NCBI RefSeq assembly: GCF_965219715.1
Contig: NZ_OZ244785.1
Coordinates: 2,108,001-2,172,000 of the forward strand
Source: Bacterioplanoides sp965219715
GTDB taxonomy: Bacteria > Pseudomonadota > Gammaproteobacteria > Pseudomonadales > Oceanobacteraceae
Direction: 5' to 3'
DNA length: 64,000 bases
Below are positions 1-9,119 of the stretch, piece by piece. The notes under the pieces are model-generated. The model was not told the DNA's origin. It searched no databases and worked only from the letters and a program-made list of their open reading frames with translations. The stretch's first letter is position 1. Every line of letters starts with the position of its first letter. A program made the translations under genes and the position numbers.

Positions 1-686
1 CCGTCTTTACGACGATTAAGGATGACACCCTGCCAAACGTTCCCCGAACGTATGGTGCGCCACAAATCAGCAAACACCTCTTTCGGCATTCCCGGGTGAT
101 TGACAATATTATGATTCTCTCCCAGCAACTCGTTATGGCTGTAACCCGATACTTCACAAAACATATCGTTCACGTATGTGATGTTTCCGTGGGCATCGGT
201 TTTGGAAACAATGGCACTGACATCAATCGCACGCTTGTGCTGATGCAGCAGGTTGAAACTTTCGCGGAAGGCAATGTCCTGCTCTGAACTTAACGCGGAG
301 ACTTCAGCTTTGTGATTGTTATCACCCAGATAGATACGCGGCTTAAGCAGCCTCGCGTGCAACGTTTTGTTTTCCAGTAACCGCAACTCAACCCGACAGA
401 TGAACAAACTGCCGGTAAGCATGGTGTGCACCCAATCGAATTCGCGATGACCCAGCTCGAAACATTCAGTGAGATAACGGTTAGCCAGCTCACGCGATAC
501 TTCACCGCTGACCTGATACTCCGGAGACAATTGAGATGGGTGCTTACCACAGAGGTCGTCTTTGGACGACGCCTCAAACAGGGTTACGTATGCCTGATTG
601 CAGTCCAGCAAAGCACGATCACTGAGGATGGCTTCGGCGACAGAAGCTTCATCTGATAGAACTGTCGTCACGGGTTTTTCCGCCAT
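1..686 (-). CDS. PAS-domain signalling protein, N-terminal part (runs off left edge)
   Basis: An open frame runs from an ATG at 686 leftward to the window edge (228 codons), so the C-terminal output domain is not visible. Residues about 20-115 resemble a degenerate PAS fold. Residues about 150-228 form a clear PAS domain of the Aer type, with the typical segment HPGMPKEVFADLW near residue 197 followed by a W and an RRKDG-like end. Such PAS domains are common in aerotaxis receptors and in PAS-GGDEF or PAS-kinase sensors. Which output module follows cannot be told. No strong ribosome binding site is seen; AGAAGA lies about 8 bases before the ATG. No transmembrane segment or signal peptide is visible, so the sensing part should be cytoplasmic. 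Confidence 0.75.
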   Translation of the reverse strand, partial: MAEKPVTTVLSDEASVAEAILSDRALLDCNQAYVTLFEASSKDDLCGKHPSQLSPEYQVSGEVSRELANRYLTECFELGHREFDWVHTMLTGSLFICRVELRLLENKTLHARLLKPRIYLGDNNHKAEVSALSSEQDIAFRESFNLLHQHKRAIDVSAIVSKTDAHGNITYVNDMFCEVSGYSHNELLGENHNIVNHPGMPKEVFADLWRTIRSGNVWQGVILNRRKD

Positions 687-945
687 TGCAATCTTCTAAT
701 CCGACAACCTTTACAACTACCTGCGGTGAACATGTAAACAAACCGAACAGGCAAACTCGGCTTAAGTCTAGGATACTTCCACCGAATGGCCAGTCTGCCT
801 GACAGTAATGTCCCTGAATTTCAAAGGGTTTTCTGCAATTTTCGACTAAGGTGTAAACCAATCAGGCACCAACAAAGCGTTTATCGGTTGATAGCAAGAC
901 CCACGGTAGTTTTTCAGCATAAGCGCAAAAAGTTCAGTACACTTT

Positions 946-961
946 AGCTATCGCAATAATC
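946..961. promoter_or_regulatory. degenerate OhrR-type operator before ohrR
   Basis: AGCTATCGCAATAATC resembles the AGTTATCGCGATAACT palindrome found between ohrR and ohr. It lies about 15 bases before the ohrR start, which fits autoregulation. One arm matches better than the other. Confidence 0.45.
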
Positions 962-976
962 ATTCGTGTACACATT

Positions 977-1417
977 ATGGCCAAACCATCCGATAACCCG
1001 TTAGCTCTCGACAACCAACTGTGCTTTGCGCTGTATTCCACTTCGCTGGCGATGACACAGATGTACAAAGAGCTACTGGCACCAGTCGGCCTGACTTACC
1101 CGCAGTACACCATCATGATGATTTTGTGGGAAAATGACGGCGTACAACTGAAACACATCGCTGATCGTCTCGGCCAGAAGTCCGGATCATTAACCCCTGT
1201 AATCAAGCGTATGGAAACCGATGGCCTGATTCAGCGCGTACGTGGCAAAGAAGATGATCGCTCATTGAGTATCGAGCTGACAGCTGTGGGAAAGAAGCTG
1301 CGCCAGAAATGCCTCAAAATTAACCAGTGTATTGTCGAAGCCTGTGACCTGCCCGTCCATGACCTGGCTGACTTACGTGACAACCTGAACAAGCTGAAAG
1401 AAAATTTAGCGCAATAG
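977..1417 (+). CDS. ohrR: MarR-family organic peroxide sensor OhrR
   Basis: A 146-residue winged-helix MarR protein of normal family length. The N-terminal helix carries NQLCFALYS, with Cys16 at the position of the reactive cysteine of OhrR proteins. The wing region around residues 88-100 contains KEDDRS, as in OhrR. Further cysteines at 112, 118 and 123 could form the second half of a disulfide in a two-Cys mechanism, as known for Xanthomonas OhrR. The family represses ohr until organic hydroperoxides oxidise the sensing cysteine. The gene lies directly upstream of ohr on the same strand, with a perfect 16-base palindrome in between, which strongly supports the assignment. Function is inferred from family and context. 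Confidence 0.93.
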   Translation: MAKPSDNPLALDNQLCFALYSTSLAMTQMYKELLAPVGLTYPQYTIMMILWENDGVQLKHIADRLGQKSGSLTPVIKRMETDGLIQRVRGKEDDRSLSIELTAVGKKLRQKCLKINQCIVEACDLPVHDLADLRDNLNKLKENLAQ

Positions 1418-1432
1418 TGCTTGCACAAAAAT

Positions 1433-1448
1433 AGTTATCGCGATAACT
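1433..1448. promoter_or_regulatory. perfect 16-base palindrome, probable OhrR operator
   Basis: AGTTATCGCGATAACT is a perfect inverted repeat just after ohrR and about 100 bases before ohr. Related copies lie at 946-961 and 1507-1522. Confidence 0.7.
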
Positions 1449-1506
1449 TAATATTCATTCCGGCGCCATTGCTCAGTTTGAGCTGGCGCCTTTATTTGAA
1501 CCATAT

Positions 1507-1533
1507 AGTTATCGCAATAACAATTATCGATAA
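1507..1533. promoter_or_regulatory. second OhrR-type operator, next to ohr
   Basis: AGTTATCGCAATAACA (1507-1522) is the same palindrome with one change in the core. It is followed by TTATCGATAA at 1524-1533. It ends about 15 bases before the ohr start, a position suited to repression. Confidence 0.65.
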
Positions 1534-1548
1534 AACAAAGGTGATCCC

Positions 1549-1974
1549 ATGCAAGCTATCTACAAAACCACAATGACTTCAACCGGCGGTCGCAGCGGCA
1601 GCTCTGTGTCTGAAGACGGTAACTTCGAACTGGATCTGAGCACACCAAAAGAGCTGGGCGGCGCTGGCGGTGAAGGCACCAATCCAGAGCAACTGTTTGC
1701 CGCGGGTTATTCAGCATGTTACATCGGTGCTCTGCAATTTGTTGCCTCACAACAAAAGCTGAAATTACCAGCCGACATGAACGTCACGGCCACCATCGGT
1801 ATTGGCGAAAACCCACGTGGTACTGGCTTTAATATCAGCGCAGATCTGATTGTTAAATTACCGGGTATGGACAAAGCCGCAGCAGAAAAACTGGCAGAAG
1901 ATGCTCACCAGGTTTGCCCATACTCAAATGCAACCCGTGGCAATATCGATGCTTCGACAGAAGTGATTGTCTAA
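1549..1974 (+). CDS. ohr: organic hydroperoxide reductase Ohr
   Basis: A 141-residue OsmC/Ohr-family thiol peroxidase, normal length. The two catalytic cysteines are visible as Cys57 in GYSACYIGAL and Cys123 in HQVCPYSNATRGN, the latter being the Ohr signature. Arg15 and the glutamate near residue 47 are in the right places for the catalytic network. Ohr reduces organic hydroperoxides in the cytoplasm, usually with lipoylated proteins as reductant in the family. A good ribosome binding site (AAAGGTGAT) precedes the ATG. Palindromes upstream indicate control by the adjacent OhrR. Assignment by sequence and neighbourhood is strong. Confidence 0.96.
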   Translation: MQAIYKTTMTSTGGRSGSSVSEDGNFELDLSTPKELGGAGGEGTNPEQLFAAGYSACYIGALQFVASQQKLKLPADMNVTATIGIGENPRGTGFNISADLIVKLPGMDKAAAEKLAEDAHQVCPYSNATRGNIDASTEVIV

Positions 1975-2016
1975 CTCGGCGATCAGCAACGGCTGATTAA
2001 ATAGCGGAGAAACAGC

Positions 2017-2049
2017 AAACCAGATGTCGAATAAAATCACATCTGGTTT
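2017..2049. terminator. bidirectional terminator between ohr and kefC
   Basis: An 11-bp perfect stem (AAACCAGATGT / ACATCTGGTTT) with an 11-base loop and TTTT at the right end sits between convergent genes. Confidence 0.7.
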
Positions 2050-2097
2050 TCTGTACACAGAGCTCTGCTTCCTATCCAAGAGTCCAAAGCCCGGAAC

Positions 2098-4002
2098 TTA
2101 AGACTCAAAGTCGTCTAAGTAGTCTTTTGGCGGAGGCGTCCAGCCACGCTCACCCGAGCTGTGTTTATCTTCCCGATCATGACGCATAGCCGACAGAATT
2201 TTGCCTTCCATCTGCATAAATAACGAACGATAGTGATCGTTAAATTCACGCTCTTCGCCTTCATGGCGCCAACTGTTAAACAACTCGTCAAAGTGTTTGC
2301 TTTCCAGGCGACAAAAGTTTTGTTTGGTTTGCTCCGCCTGAAACGGATGTTGACCCAGACGCTGCAGCACTTCACCACCGAGCTGGAGTGCGGATTTATA
2401 GGTTTCACTGATGACGTAATCGGCGCCAGCATCCAACAGCTCGTAATGATGGCCACGGTCATAAGCACGGGCGAGAATACCGACGTGTGGGAACTCATGT
2501 TTCACTTGTTTTACCAGCTCCAGAGCCCGGTCTTTATCATCTATCGCAACCACCAGTAATTCAGCGTCTTCTATTCCTGCCGCATGTAATAAATCCGTAC
2601 GACTGGCGTCACCATAAAAGCTTTTGATATTGATGGAACGCAGTCGATCAACCTGTGCCGCCTGGTGATCAAGCACCACAGTCGGAACACCATTGGCTAC
2701 CAATAGTCGATTCACGATCTGACCAAAACGTCCGATCCCGGCAATAATCACACTGCCCTGCTCATCAATGTCATCCATATCGCGCTGCTGTTGCTGCTGT
2801 TCGTAACGCGGAAAGATCACCTTTTCCAGAACAATAAACAACGCCGGCGTCAGGAACATGGATAACGCAACCACCAGAGATAACAGCTGAGCTAACTCGG
2901 TGGGTAATACGCTATGGCTAACTGCGTAGGTCAGTAACACAAAACCAAATTCACCCGCCTGGGCCAGACTTAAGGTAAATAACCAGCGATCTCCGGCATG
3001 CACCTTAAATATCAGTGCGAGAACAAATAACACCGCCGCTTTTAACAGCATCAAACCCAGCGTCAACGCAATGATGGTGGTGAAATTGTCGCCCAACACG
3101 GTGAAGTTCACCCCGGCGCCCACGGTGATAAAAAACAGCCCCAGCAATAAACCTTTAAACGGTTCAATATTGGCTTCTAATTCATGGCGGAATTCACTGT
3201 TGGATAACACCACACCCGCAAGGAAGGTTCCGAGTGCGGGAGATAAACCCACCAGCCCCATTAGCGCTGCAATGCCAATCACCAGCATTAATGCCGCCGC
3301 AATAAAAGCTTCACGCAATCCGGAATCAGCCACATAACGGAACAGTGGACGACTTAAATAATGGCCTGCCAGCACTAAGCCAACAATGGTGCCTAACACC
3401 ACCAAACCCGTTGCCCACCCAGGTAAGTGTGCCACTAAACTGATTTCTTCATGATGGTCTGCGGTCGCTGAACCAACCGACTGCAACTCAGGCAGAGCTA
3501 ATAGCGGCATTAATGCCAACATCGGAATAACCGCAATATCCTGAAATAGCAGTACCGAAAAAGCACTGTTACCGCCTTCGGTTTTTGTCAGGCCTTTTTC
3601 ATTAAAGGTCTGCAAAACAATGGCAGTGGAAGACAAGGAAAAAATCAGACCAATGGCCAGCGCAATGGTCCATCCTTGTTCCAATAACAGCGCAATACCG
3701 GTTACCGCCAGTGTCGTTAAGCCAACCTGTAAACCACCTAAACCCAATAATTTGTGGCGCATTTGCCATAACATCGCAGGCTGCAATTCCAGACCCACCA
3801 GAAATAACATCATCACCACACCAAACTCAGCAAAGTGCTGAATGGTATTAGTCTCTTGCCCGACGAGGCCGGTTACCGGGCCAATAATAACGCCGGCAAT
3901 TAAATACCCGAGCACTGAACCTAAACCCAGGCGCTTGGCCAATGGCACCATCACCACCGCGGCAAACAGGAAAATAAAGGCCTGAATAAAATACCCCGTC
4001 AT
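2098..4002 (-). CDS. kefC: glutathione-gated K+/H+ antiporter, KefB/KefC type
   Basis: A 634-residue CPA2-family antiporter: about 12 membrane segments (residues 5-385), then a cytoplasmic TrkA-N/KTN domain starting near residue 400 (GIGRFGQIVNRLL, a dinucleotide-binding motif) and a charged C-terminal tail. The loop HELEANIEP matches the regulatory loop of E. coli KefC, and the LLFQDIAVIP helix is typical. KefC and KefB release K+ and acidify the cytoplasm when glutathione adducts of electrophiles form; they are held closed by free glutathione. The ATG overlaps the stop codon of the upstream oxidoreductase by one base, indicating translational coupling with its ancillary subunit. KefB and KefC cannot be separated by eye. 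The nearby glutathione-dependent reductase fits an electrophile-defence role. Confidence 0.9.
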   Translation of the reverse strand: MTGYFIQAFIFLFAAVVMVPLAKRLGLGSVLGYLIAGVIIGPVTGLVGQETNTIQHFAEFGVVMMLFLVGLELQPAMLWQMRHKLLGLGGLQVGLTTLAVTGIALLLEQGWTIALAIGLIFSLSSTAIVLQTFNEKGLTKTEGGNSAFSVLLFQDIAVIPMLALMPLLALPELQSVGSATADHHEEISLVAHLPGWATGLVVLGTIVGLVLAGHYLSRPLFRYVADSGLREAFIAAALMLVIGIAALMGLVGLSPALGTFLAGVVLSNSEFRHELEANIEPFKGLLLGLFFITVGAGVNFTVLGDNFTTIIALTLGLMLLKAAVLFVLALIFKVHAGDRWLFTLSLAQAGEFGFVLLTYAVSHSVLPTELAQLLSLVVALSMFLTPALFIVLEKVIFPRYEQQQQQRDMDDIDEQGSVIIAGIGRFGQIVNRLLVANGVPTVVLDHQAAQVDRLRSINIKSFYGDASRTDLLHAAGIEDAELLVVAIDDKDRALELVKQVKHEFPHVGILARAYDRGHHYELLDAGADYVISETYKSALQLGGEVLQRLGQHPFQAEQTKQNFCRLESKHFDELFNSWRHEGEEREFNDHYRSLFMQMEGKILSAMRHDREDKHSSGERGWTPPPKDYLDDFES

Positions 4003-4637
4003 TATTTGGCTCCTGAAGCGGTTTGTGCGGTTGTTTCAATATGCTGATCAATAAAGTGAATCAGGTCACTGTGATCCTTAATGCTCTGGTTTTCTAAAAC
4101 ATTTGTTTTTAACAAAGTCAGCAGCGTTTGCCAGCGTTGAATATGTTGTGGAATCCGCCCTTCTTCAACCGCAGTACGAGCACCAAATAACGCCAGTGGT
4201 GGCTGGTAATGCATGCCAGTTAAACTGGCCATCTGTTCCAGCGGTCGCAATAAGTCTTCAATTGGATAGTGGTTATACCCTTCAGTCTGGTAGGCCTTCT
4301 CCGCACCACCGGCACTGACAGCACAGATAAATTGTTTGCCGTATAATGCATTGCCGTCATGACCGTAAGCAAAACCGTATTCCAACACCAGATCCTGCCA
4401 TTCTTTTAAGATGGAAGGCGTCGAGTACCAATACAAAGGGAAGTGAAACACCACCACATCGTGTTCCCGTAAACGTTGCTGCTCACGCTCAATATCAATC
4501 TGATACGTTGGATATTGCTGATACAAATCGACCAGGGTGACATCCGCAATATCACCGGCAGAATCAAACATCGGCTGATTCACTTCCGATCGGTGTTGCG
4601 ACGGATGGGCATACAGCACCAATACCTTACGGCTCAT
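4002..4637 (-). CDS. kefF: KefF/KefG-type NAD(P)H oxidoreductase, antiporter ancillary subunit
   Basis: A 211-residue flavodoxin-fold quinone reductase of the NQO/MdaB/KefF group. The start VLVLYAHPSQHRS is the FMN/FAD phosphate-binding loop. FHFPLYWYSTPSILKEWQD is the family's conserved segment, and the AVSAGGAEKAY motif is also visible. In E. coli KefF and KefG bind and are needed for full activity of KefC and KefB, and KefF also reduces quinones. It is the first gene of a two-gene operon: its stop overlaps the antiporter start by one base. It is longer than E. coli KefF (about 176) because of a C-terminal extension of low complexity. The choice between KefF and KefG is uncertain. Confidence 0.87.
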   Translation of the reverse strand: MSRKVLVLYAHPSQHRSEVNQPMFDSAGDIADVTLVDLYQQYPTYQIDIEREQQRLREHDVVVFHFPLYWYSTPSILKEWQDLVLEYGFAYGHDGNALYGKQFICAVSAGGAEKAYQTEGYNHYPIEDLLRPLEQMASLTGMHYQPPLALFGARTAVEEGRIPQHIQRWQTLLTLLKTNVLENQSIKDHSDLIHFIDQHIETTAQTASGAK

Positions 4638-4773
4638 AACACTTCCTCAGGGCAGAGTAGACAAGTAATAGTAGGAAAGTAACAGGGGTCTATTCAAGCA
4701 GATTTAGCGGCAGAAATTCATTCTGATTATTGGAATGAATTATCGGTTAAAAAGCACTGTTCAATCGGGTCTG

Positions 4774-4806
4774 AATACTCACAGCAGCCGGGCTACTGTG
4801 AGTATT
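4774..4806 (-). terminator. hairpin downstream of the 401-residue lipoprotein gene
   Basis: A perfect 11-bp stem (AATACTCACAG / CTGTGAGTATT) around an 11-base loop lies 37 bases after the stop at 4843. No clear T run follows on the minus strand, so termination strength is uncertain. Confidence 0.5.
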
Positions 4807-4842
4807 GTTGTCTGAGTTAGCTTAATTCACTAACGTTCTGAT

Positions 4843-6048
4843 TTATTGCTCAAATTTAGCCAGGTGAATATCAATACCACCAGGCCCACCAGATACCGAA
4901 GTCGCAACAAACATTTGGTTGCCATCAACAACCAAACTGCCTGAAGTGAAGGTACCGGCATATTCGGTTCGGTTAGTCGCGATAACGTCGCCTTTATCGT
5001 TCAGCAATGCGCTTTTACCCGCACCGGTAATGGCAATATTGCCATTAGCCAAACGCCCCATGGCATGAATTGGCCCCTGAGAATCCTCAAAGCGCCATTT
5101 CTGCTCACCGCTAACCGTCAGGCTAATTACCGTTCGCTCGCTGGTATCTGACAGTGCCACCCAATACTGGTTATTACTGATCACGATGCCTGGACTACCG
5201 GTAACTTTATTTGCCTCACCCACGGCAATCGATTTTTTCCAGTTTTTCTCACCGAATAATGAATAACTGCTGATATACTGCTTGCCAGCATTCAGATCCG
5301 ACTGCGCCAGTAAAATCGCATTGTTGTATTCATCCAGTTCGATATTAACGCGGTAGCTCAGACCGGAACTATCGGTGGTTTGTGTCCACAATAATTCACC
5401 ACTACTGCTGTACTGGCTGACTCCAGAACGACCAGCAACGTAGATATTACCCAGCTTATCCACTTCAACATCCCAGTTGCGTTGGGCGTGATTAATACTG
5501 AACAGGATATCGCCATCAAGCGATAATTTCTGTGTCGCGTAACCAGTGACAAAAAGCGCATTATCCTTCAGCTCAATATCGAAACTGTCTTCATCTGCAC
5601 TGAGTTTCTGTTGCCAGATCAGGTCGCCGTCCTGATTGGTTTTGATTATAAAAGAAGAGTATTCCGTATTCCCGTTTACGCCTTCAACTGTCTGACCTAA
5701 CGCGTAAATATTGCCATCATTATCGGTGACAACATCAACCACTGAATCGTCAGAGCTGGAAGCCTGAGGGTTGGATTTCAGATCAAAGGTTTTATCCCAA
5801 ATCTTATTTCCGTTTTGATCGAATTTCGCTAACAACGAATTCTGATTACGATTTGCGCCACTGACAACAACACTGCCAGCAAGGATCAGATCAGAATTAT
5901 TATCAGCAACAACGTGGCTCAACCATTCGATATTATTTTTATTATCCGAGGTCGAAAAGTACGTTTCCCATTCTGGCTTAACTTCTTGCCCACAAGCGGT
6001 GATTAAAACAGGGCTTGCTAACAAAGCTAATTTCGTACGATTCGCCAT
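4843..6048 (-). CDS. beta-propeller-like lipoprotein of unknown function
   Basis: A 401-residue exported protein. The N-terminus has a short positive region, a hydrophobic stretch and the lipobox LITAC, so Cys19 is probably lipidated. The rest is made of about six or seven repeated segments with patterns such as DNDGNIYALGQT, DKLGNIYVAGRS and NGNIAITGAG, the signature of SBBP/WD-like beta-propeller blades. I do not recognise a specific family or enzyme. It stands alone: kefFC is transcribed away on the same strand with a gap of about 200 bases, and the gene on the other side is divergent. A structural or surface-binding role is plausible but not shown. Confidence 0.7.
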   Translation of the reverse strand: MANRTKLALLASPVLITACGQEVKPEWETYFSTSDNKNNIEWLSHVVADNNSDLILAGSVVVSGANRNQNSLLAKFDQNGNKIWDKTFDLKSNPQASSSDDSVVDVVTDNDGNIYALGQTVEGVNGNTEYSSFIIKTNQDGDLIWQQKLSADEDSFDIELKDNALFVTGYATQKLSLDGDILFSINHAQRNWDVEVDKLGNIYVAGRSGVSQYSSSGELLWTQTTDSSGLSYRVNIELDEYNNAILLAQSDLNAGKQYISSYSLFGEKNWKKSIAVGEANKVTGSPGIVISNNQYWVALSDTSERTVISLTVSGEQKWRFEDSQGPIHAMGRLANGNIAITGAGKSALLNDKGDVIATNRTEYAGTFTSGSLVVDGNQMFVATSVSGGPGGIDIHLAKFEQ

Positions 6049-6237
6049 TTTTAAATTACTCCATGTAATGAATTTAACGCCAGATGCCTGGCGCGGCGCA
6101 TCATAGCCTAATCATCTCAAAAGCCACAGCCGGAAAACCGGTAACCGTCGGATATACCCTACACTCCAGACATTGTTATCAGTACAGCTACTTGCTCCTG
6201 ACCATTGCGATTCTCTCGATACAACCACCCTCAATCA

Positions 6238-6252
6238 TTCTATTTTATAGAA
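6238..6252. promoter_or_regulatory. palindrome before yqjG-like gene, possible LysR site
   Basis: TTCTATTTTATAGAA (6-base arms, 3-base spacer) lies about 90 bases before the reductase gene. It has the general shape of a LysR-type box; the LysR gene is the next gene but one. Confidence 0.4.
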
Positions 6253-6340
6253 CAATAAGCTCACTTATTTGCTATATTCATTCTACGAGACATGGATAAA
6301 CTGATACCAATTCATCTTTAACCAGTCAGACGAGGCTCCT

Positions 6341-7360
6341 ATGGGACTGCTAGTAAACGGCCAATGGCACGACAAATGGTATGAAACCAAAGAATCCGGC
6401 GGTAACTTCCAGCGCGAAGCGGCTCAGTTACGCAACTGGGTTACTCCTGACGGCGAAGCCGGTCCAAGCGGTGAGGCGGGCTTCAAAGCAGAATCCGGTC
6501 GTTACCACTTATATGTTTCACTGGCTTGTCCCTGGGCGCATCGCACCCTGATTTTCCGCAAACTGAAACAACTGGAAGCGCATATCAGCGTGTCGGTTGT
6601 CAGCCCGGATATGTTGGATCAGGGTTGGACTTTTGAGCAGCTCGCAGAAGACTCAGCCAAAGGTCAGACTCCGTCGCAAGGCAGCACGGGTGATGCATTA
6701 TTTAATTCCGACTACATGCATCAGATCTATAGCCGTAACAAGGCTGACTACACCGGCCGGGTGACAGTACCGGTATTGTGGGATAAACAGCAGAATCGTA
6801 TCGTCAGCAACGAATCGTCGGAAATTATCCGTATGTTTAATTCGGCGTTTAACGACCTGACCGGTGATAGTCATGACTTCTATCCAGCAGCATTACGTAC
6901 TGACATCGATGCACTGAATGAGCTGGTTTACGACAATATTAATAACGGCGTGTACCGTTGTGGCTTTGCCACTACCCAGGCAGCTTACGAAAGTGCTTAC
7001 CACAAATTGTTTGCAGCACTGGATCAGGTGGAAGATATTCTCAGCAAGCAACGTTATCTTGCGGGAAACCAGATTAGCGAGGCAGACTGGCGCTTGTTCA
7101 CGACATTAATTCGTTTTGATGCGGTGTATCACGGCCACTTCAAAACCAATCGCCAGCGACTGGAAGACTATCCGCATATTTCCAATTATGTGCGTGAACT
7201 CTATCAGTGGGCAGGCGTGGCTGAGACGGTGGACTTTTATCACATCAAGCGCCATTACTACTTCAGCCATACCATGATTAATCCGACCCAGGTGGTACCG
7301 GTAGGCCCGGAGATTAATTATCTGTCGCCACACAACCGAGCCGAACTTTTTCCGCTTTAA
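6341..7360 (+). CDS. yqjG: glutathionyl-hydroquinone reductase, YqjG type
   Basis: A 339-residue Xi-class glutathione transferase. The N-terminal thioredoxin-like domain has the catalytic Cys63 in SLACPWAHRTL, the same number as in E. coli YqjG. The C-terminal all-helical domain carries GVYRCGFATTQ and the ISEADWRLFTTLIRFDAVYHGHFKTN segment typical of the family. These enzymes use glutathione to remove it from glutathionyl-hydroquinones in the cytoplasm, returning quinone adducts to hydroquinone. A LysR regulator, a pirin and a TSUP exporter follow on the same strand, recalling the E. coli yqjG-yhaJ-yhaK neighbourhood. Start supported by the RBS-like GAGGCTCC before the ATG. Family assignment is firm; the natural substrate is unknown. 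Confidence 0.93.
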   Translation: MGLLVNGQWHDKWYETKESGGNFQREAAQLRNWVTPDGEAGPSGEAGFKAESGRYHLYVSLACPWAHRTLIFRKLKQLEAHISVSVVSPDMLDQGWTFEQLAEDSAKGQTPSQGSTGDALFNSDYMHQIYSRNKADYTGRVTVPVLWDKQQNRIVSNESSEIIRMFNSAFNDLTGDSHDFYPAALRTDIDALNELVYDNINNGVYRCGFATTQAAYESAYHKLFAALDQVEDILSKQRYLAGNQISEADWRLFTTLIRFDAVYHGHFKTNRQRLEDYPHISNYVRELYQWAGVAETVDFYHIKRHYYFSHTMINPTQVVPVGPEINYLSPHNRAELFPL

Positions 7361-7390
7361 TTCCCTATAGTGTTTTCAGGTAGCTTTAAA

Positions 7391-8290
7391 ATGCAAAAAA
7401 CCACACTCGAACAGTGGCGCATGTTCAAAGCCGTCGTCGATGCAGGCGGCTTTAATCAGGCAGCCAATAAAGTGCACAAAAGCCAGTCGAGTATTCACCA
7501 CGCGGTGAGTAAACTGGAAGAAGCACTGGCAGTTAAACTGTTTGAGGTCGAAGGCCGGAAAACCGTATTAACCGAAGCCGGAAAGCTGTTGTTGCGTCGG
7601 GGCGAATATTTACTCGATGAAGTATCGCGTATTGAAGCGGTTGCGGCGTCGGTCAGCTCCGGGGTGGAATCAGAACTTCGTATTGCCGTCGACGGAGCTT
7701 TTCCACAAACTATTGTGTATTGTGCATTAGAGAAAGTTTCGTCGTTATTTCCACAGATCCGTATCGATATCATCGACACTGTACTGTCCGGCACCAATGA
7801 ACTCATTCAGAATCGCGAAGCCGACATCGGCTTATCCGGCTTTCAGATGCCGTCCGGCCTCAACGAAGAAATCTGTACCTTAGAGTTTGTTGCCGTTGCT
7901 CATAAAGATCACCCGCTGCATCAGTTTGACCGCCAGCTCAGCTATGAAGATTTAAAATCGTACCGTCAGATTATTACCCGCGACTCCGCCAGTGAAAACA
8001 AACGATCGTCCGGCTGGCAAGGCTCTGAACAACGCTGGACCGTAGGAAGTTTGCGCGCTTCATTCGATTTAATCAGCCAGAATCTGGGCTTTGCCTGGCT
8101 GCCCTTTCCACTGGTTAAAGACGCCTTAGAACAGGGTTTATTAAAACGTTTGCCATTAAGCGAAGGTTCTTTTCGCAGCACCAGTTTTTATCTGAATTAT
8201 CAGGACAAGGACAAAGTAGGCCCGGCGGCCCGTGAATTTATTGGTGAGCTGCGGTTATTAACTCTGGATATGCCAACATCTGAGGATTAA
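7391..8290 (+). CDS. LysR-family transcriptional regulator, YhaJ-like context
   Basis: A 299-residue LTTR. The N-terminal helix-turn-helix is clear (FNQAANKVHKSQSSIHHAVSKLEE, in part), followed by the linker helix and a substrate-binding effector domain with LRIAVDGAFPQ. An in-frame GTG at 7370 would add seven residues, but ATG 7391 has CAGG about 10 bases upstream and gives the usual LTTR N-terminus. It lies 30 bases after the YqjG-like gene and before a pirin gene. In E. coli the LTTR YhaJ sits between yqjG and yhaK and responds to quinol-like aromatic compounds; a similar role is inferred here from gene order only. The palindrome at 6238-6252 is a candidate binding site. Confidence 0.87.
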   Translation: MQKTTLEQWRMFKAVVDAGGFNQAANKVHKSQSSIHHAVSKLEEALAVKLFEVEGRKTVLTEAGKLLLRRGEYLLDEVSRIEAVAASVSSGVESELRIAVDGAFPQTIVYCALEKVSSLFPQIRIDIIDTVLSGTNELIQNREADIGLSGFQMPSGLNEEICTLEFVAVAHKDHPLHQFDRQLSYEDLKSYRQIITRDSASENKRSSGWQGSEQRWTVGSLRASFDLISQNLGFAWLPFPLVKDALEQGLLKRLPLSEGSFRSTSFYLNYQDKDKVGPAAREFIGELRLLTLDMPTSED

Positions 8291-8403
8291 CCGCGGAATT
8301 TTTATCAATCGAAAATAGCGAATACTAGTGCCTGTTCTTTGCGATTTTTTATCTGCACTGATGCCAATAACATAAACATTATCGATTCAGTGAGGTATTT
8401 ATT

Positions 8404-9096
8404 ATGTTGTATTTTCGTCCGGGTAACGAACGTGGCCGTGCAAACTTTGGCTGGCTAGACAGCCGTCACTCGTTTTCTTTTGGCCATTATTACGACCCCA
8501 AACATATGGGATTTTCCGCACTGCGCGTGATTAACGACGACATCGTAGCGCCAGGTGCGGGTTTCGATACTCACGGCCACCGCGATATGGAAATCATTTC
8601 CTACGTTTTAGAAGGTACGATCGAACACAAAGACAGTATGGGACACAGCTATGTAGTGCCTGCCGGAGAAGTGCAGAGAATGAGTGCCGGCACCGGTGTT
8701 ACTCATTCCGAATTTAATCATTCTAAAGAACACAGCCTGCGCTTTCTGCAGATCTGGATTCAACCTAACCAACTCGGCATCACCCCGGGTTACCAGCAAC
8801 AAAAGATTGAACAGCGAGGAGTACTGACACCTCTGGTAACACCCGATGGTCGTGACGGCTCGTTGTCCATGCAACAAGATGCCAGCCTGTATCGCATCGC
8901 ATTGGCTGCTGGAGAGTCTCTGCAACTGGATACCAGACAGCGTCCGGGTTACTTTCATCTGATTGAAGGCGCAGTAAACATTAATGATCATCAACTGACC
9001 GCCGGTGACGCTCTGGGGGCATTTGAAGAATCACTGCAACTGGAAGCTCACGAGCCACTGGTTGCGTTATGGTTTGATTTACCGGTCAATAATTAA
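8404..9096 (+). CDS. pirin-family bicupin, YhhW-like
   Basis: A 230-residue pirin, same size as E. coli YhhW. The metal site is seen in FDTHGHRDMEIISYVLEG and in GTGVTHSEFNH, giving the His-His-His-Glu set of the N-terminal cupin. YhhW has quercetin 2,3-dioxygenase activity in vitro; the physiological role of the family is not settled. GTGAGG precedes the ATG. Position after a quinone-adduct reductase and an LTTR suggests work on aromatic or quinone-like compounds. A second, longer pirin is encoded at 11932-12783. Confidence 0.9.
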   Translation: MLYFRPGNERGRANFGWLDSRHSFSFGHYYDPKHMGFSALRVINDDIVAPGAGFDTHGHRDMEIISYVLEGTIEHKDSMGHSYVVPAGEVQRMSAGTGVTHSEFNHSKEHSLRFLQIWIQPNQLGITPGYQQQKIEQRGVLTPLVTPDGRDGSLSMQQDASLYRIALAAGESLQLDTRQRPGYFHLIEGAVNINDHQLTAGDALGAFEESLQLEAHEPLVALWFDLPVNN

Positions 9097-9119
9097 CACC
9101 AATACATGATTAACCTGGG

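Noticed and set aside
649..861. 70-codon minus-strand frame upstream of ohrR
   Set aside because: Overlaps the start of the PAS gene in another frame and has no protein-like features or ribosome binding site.
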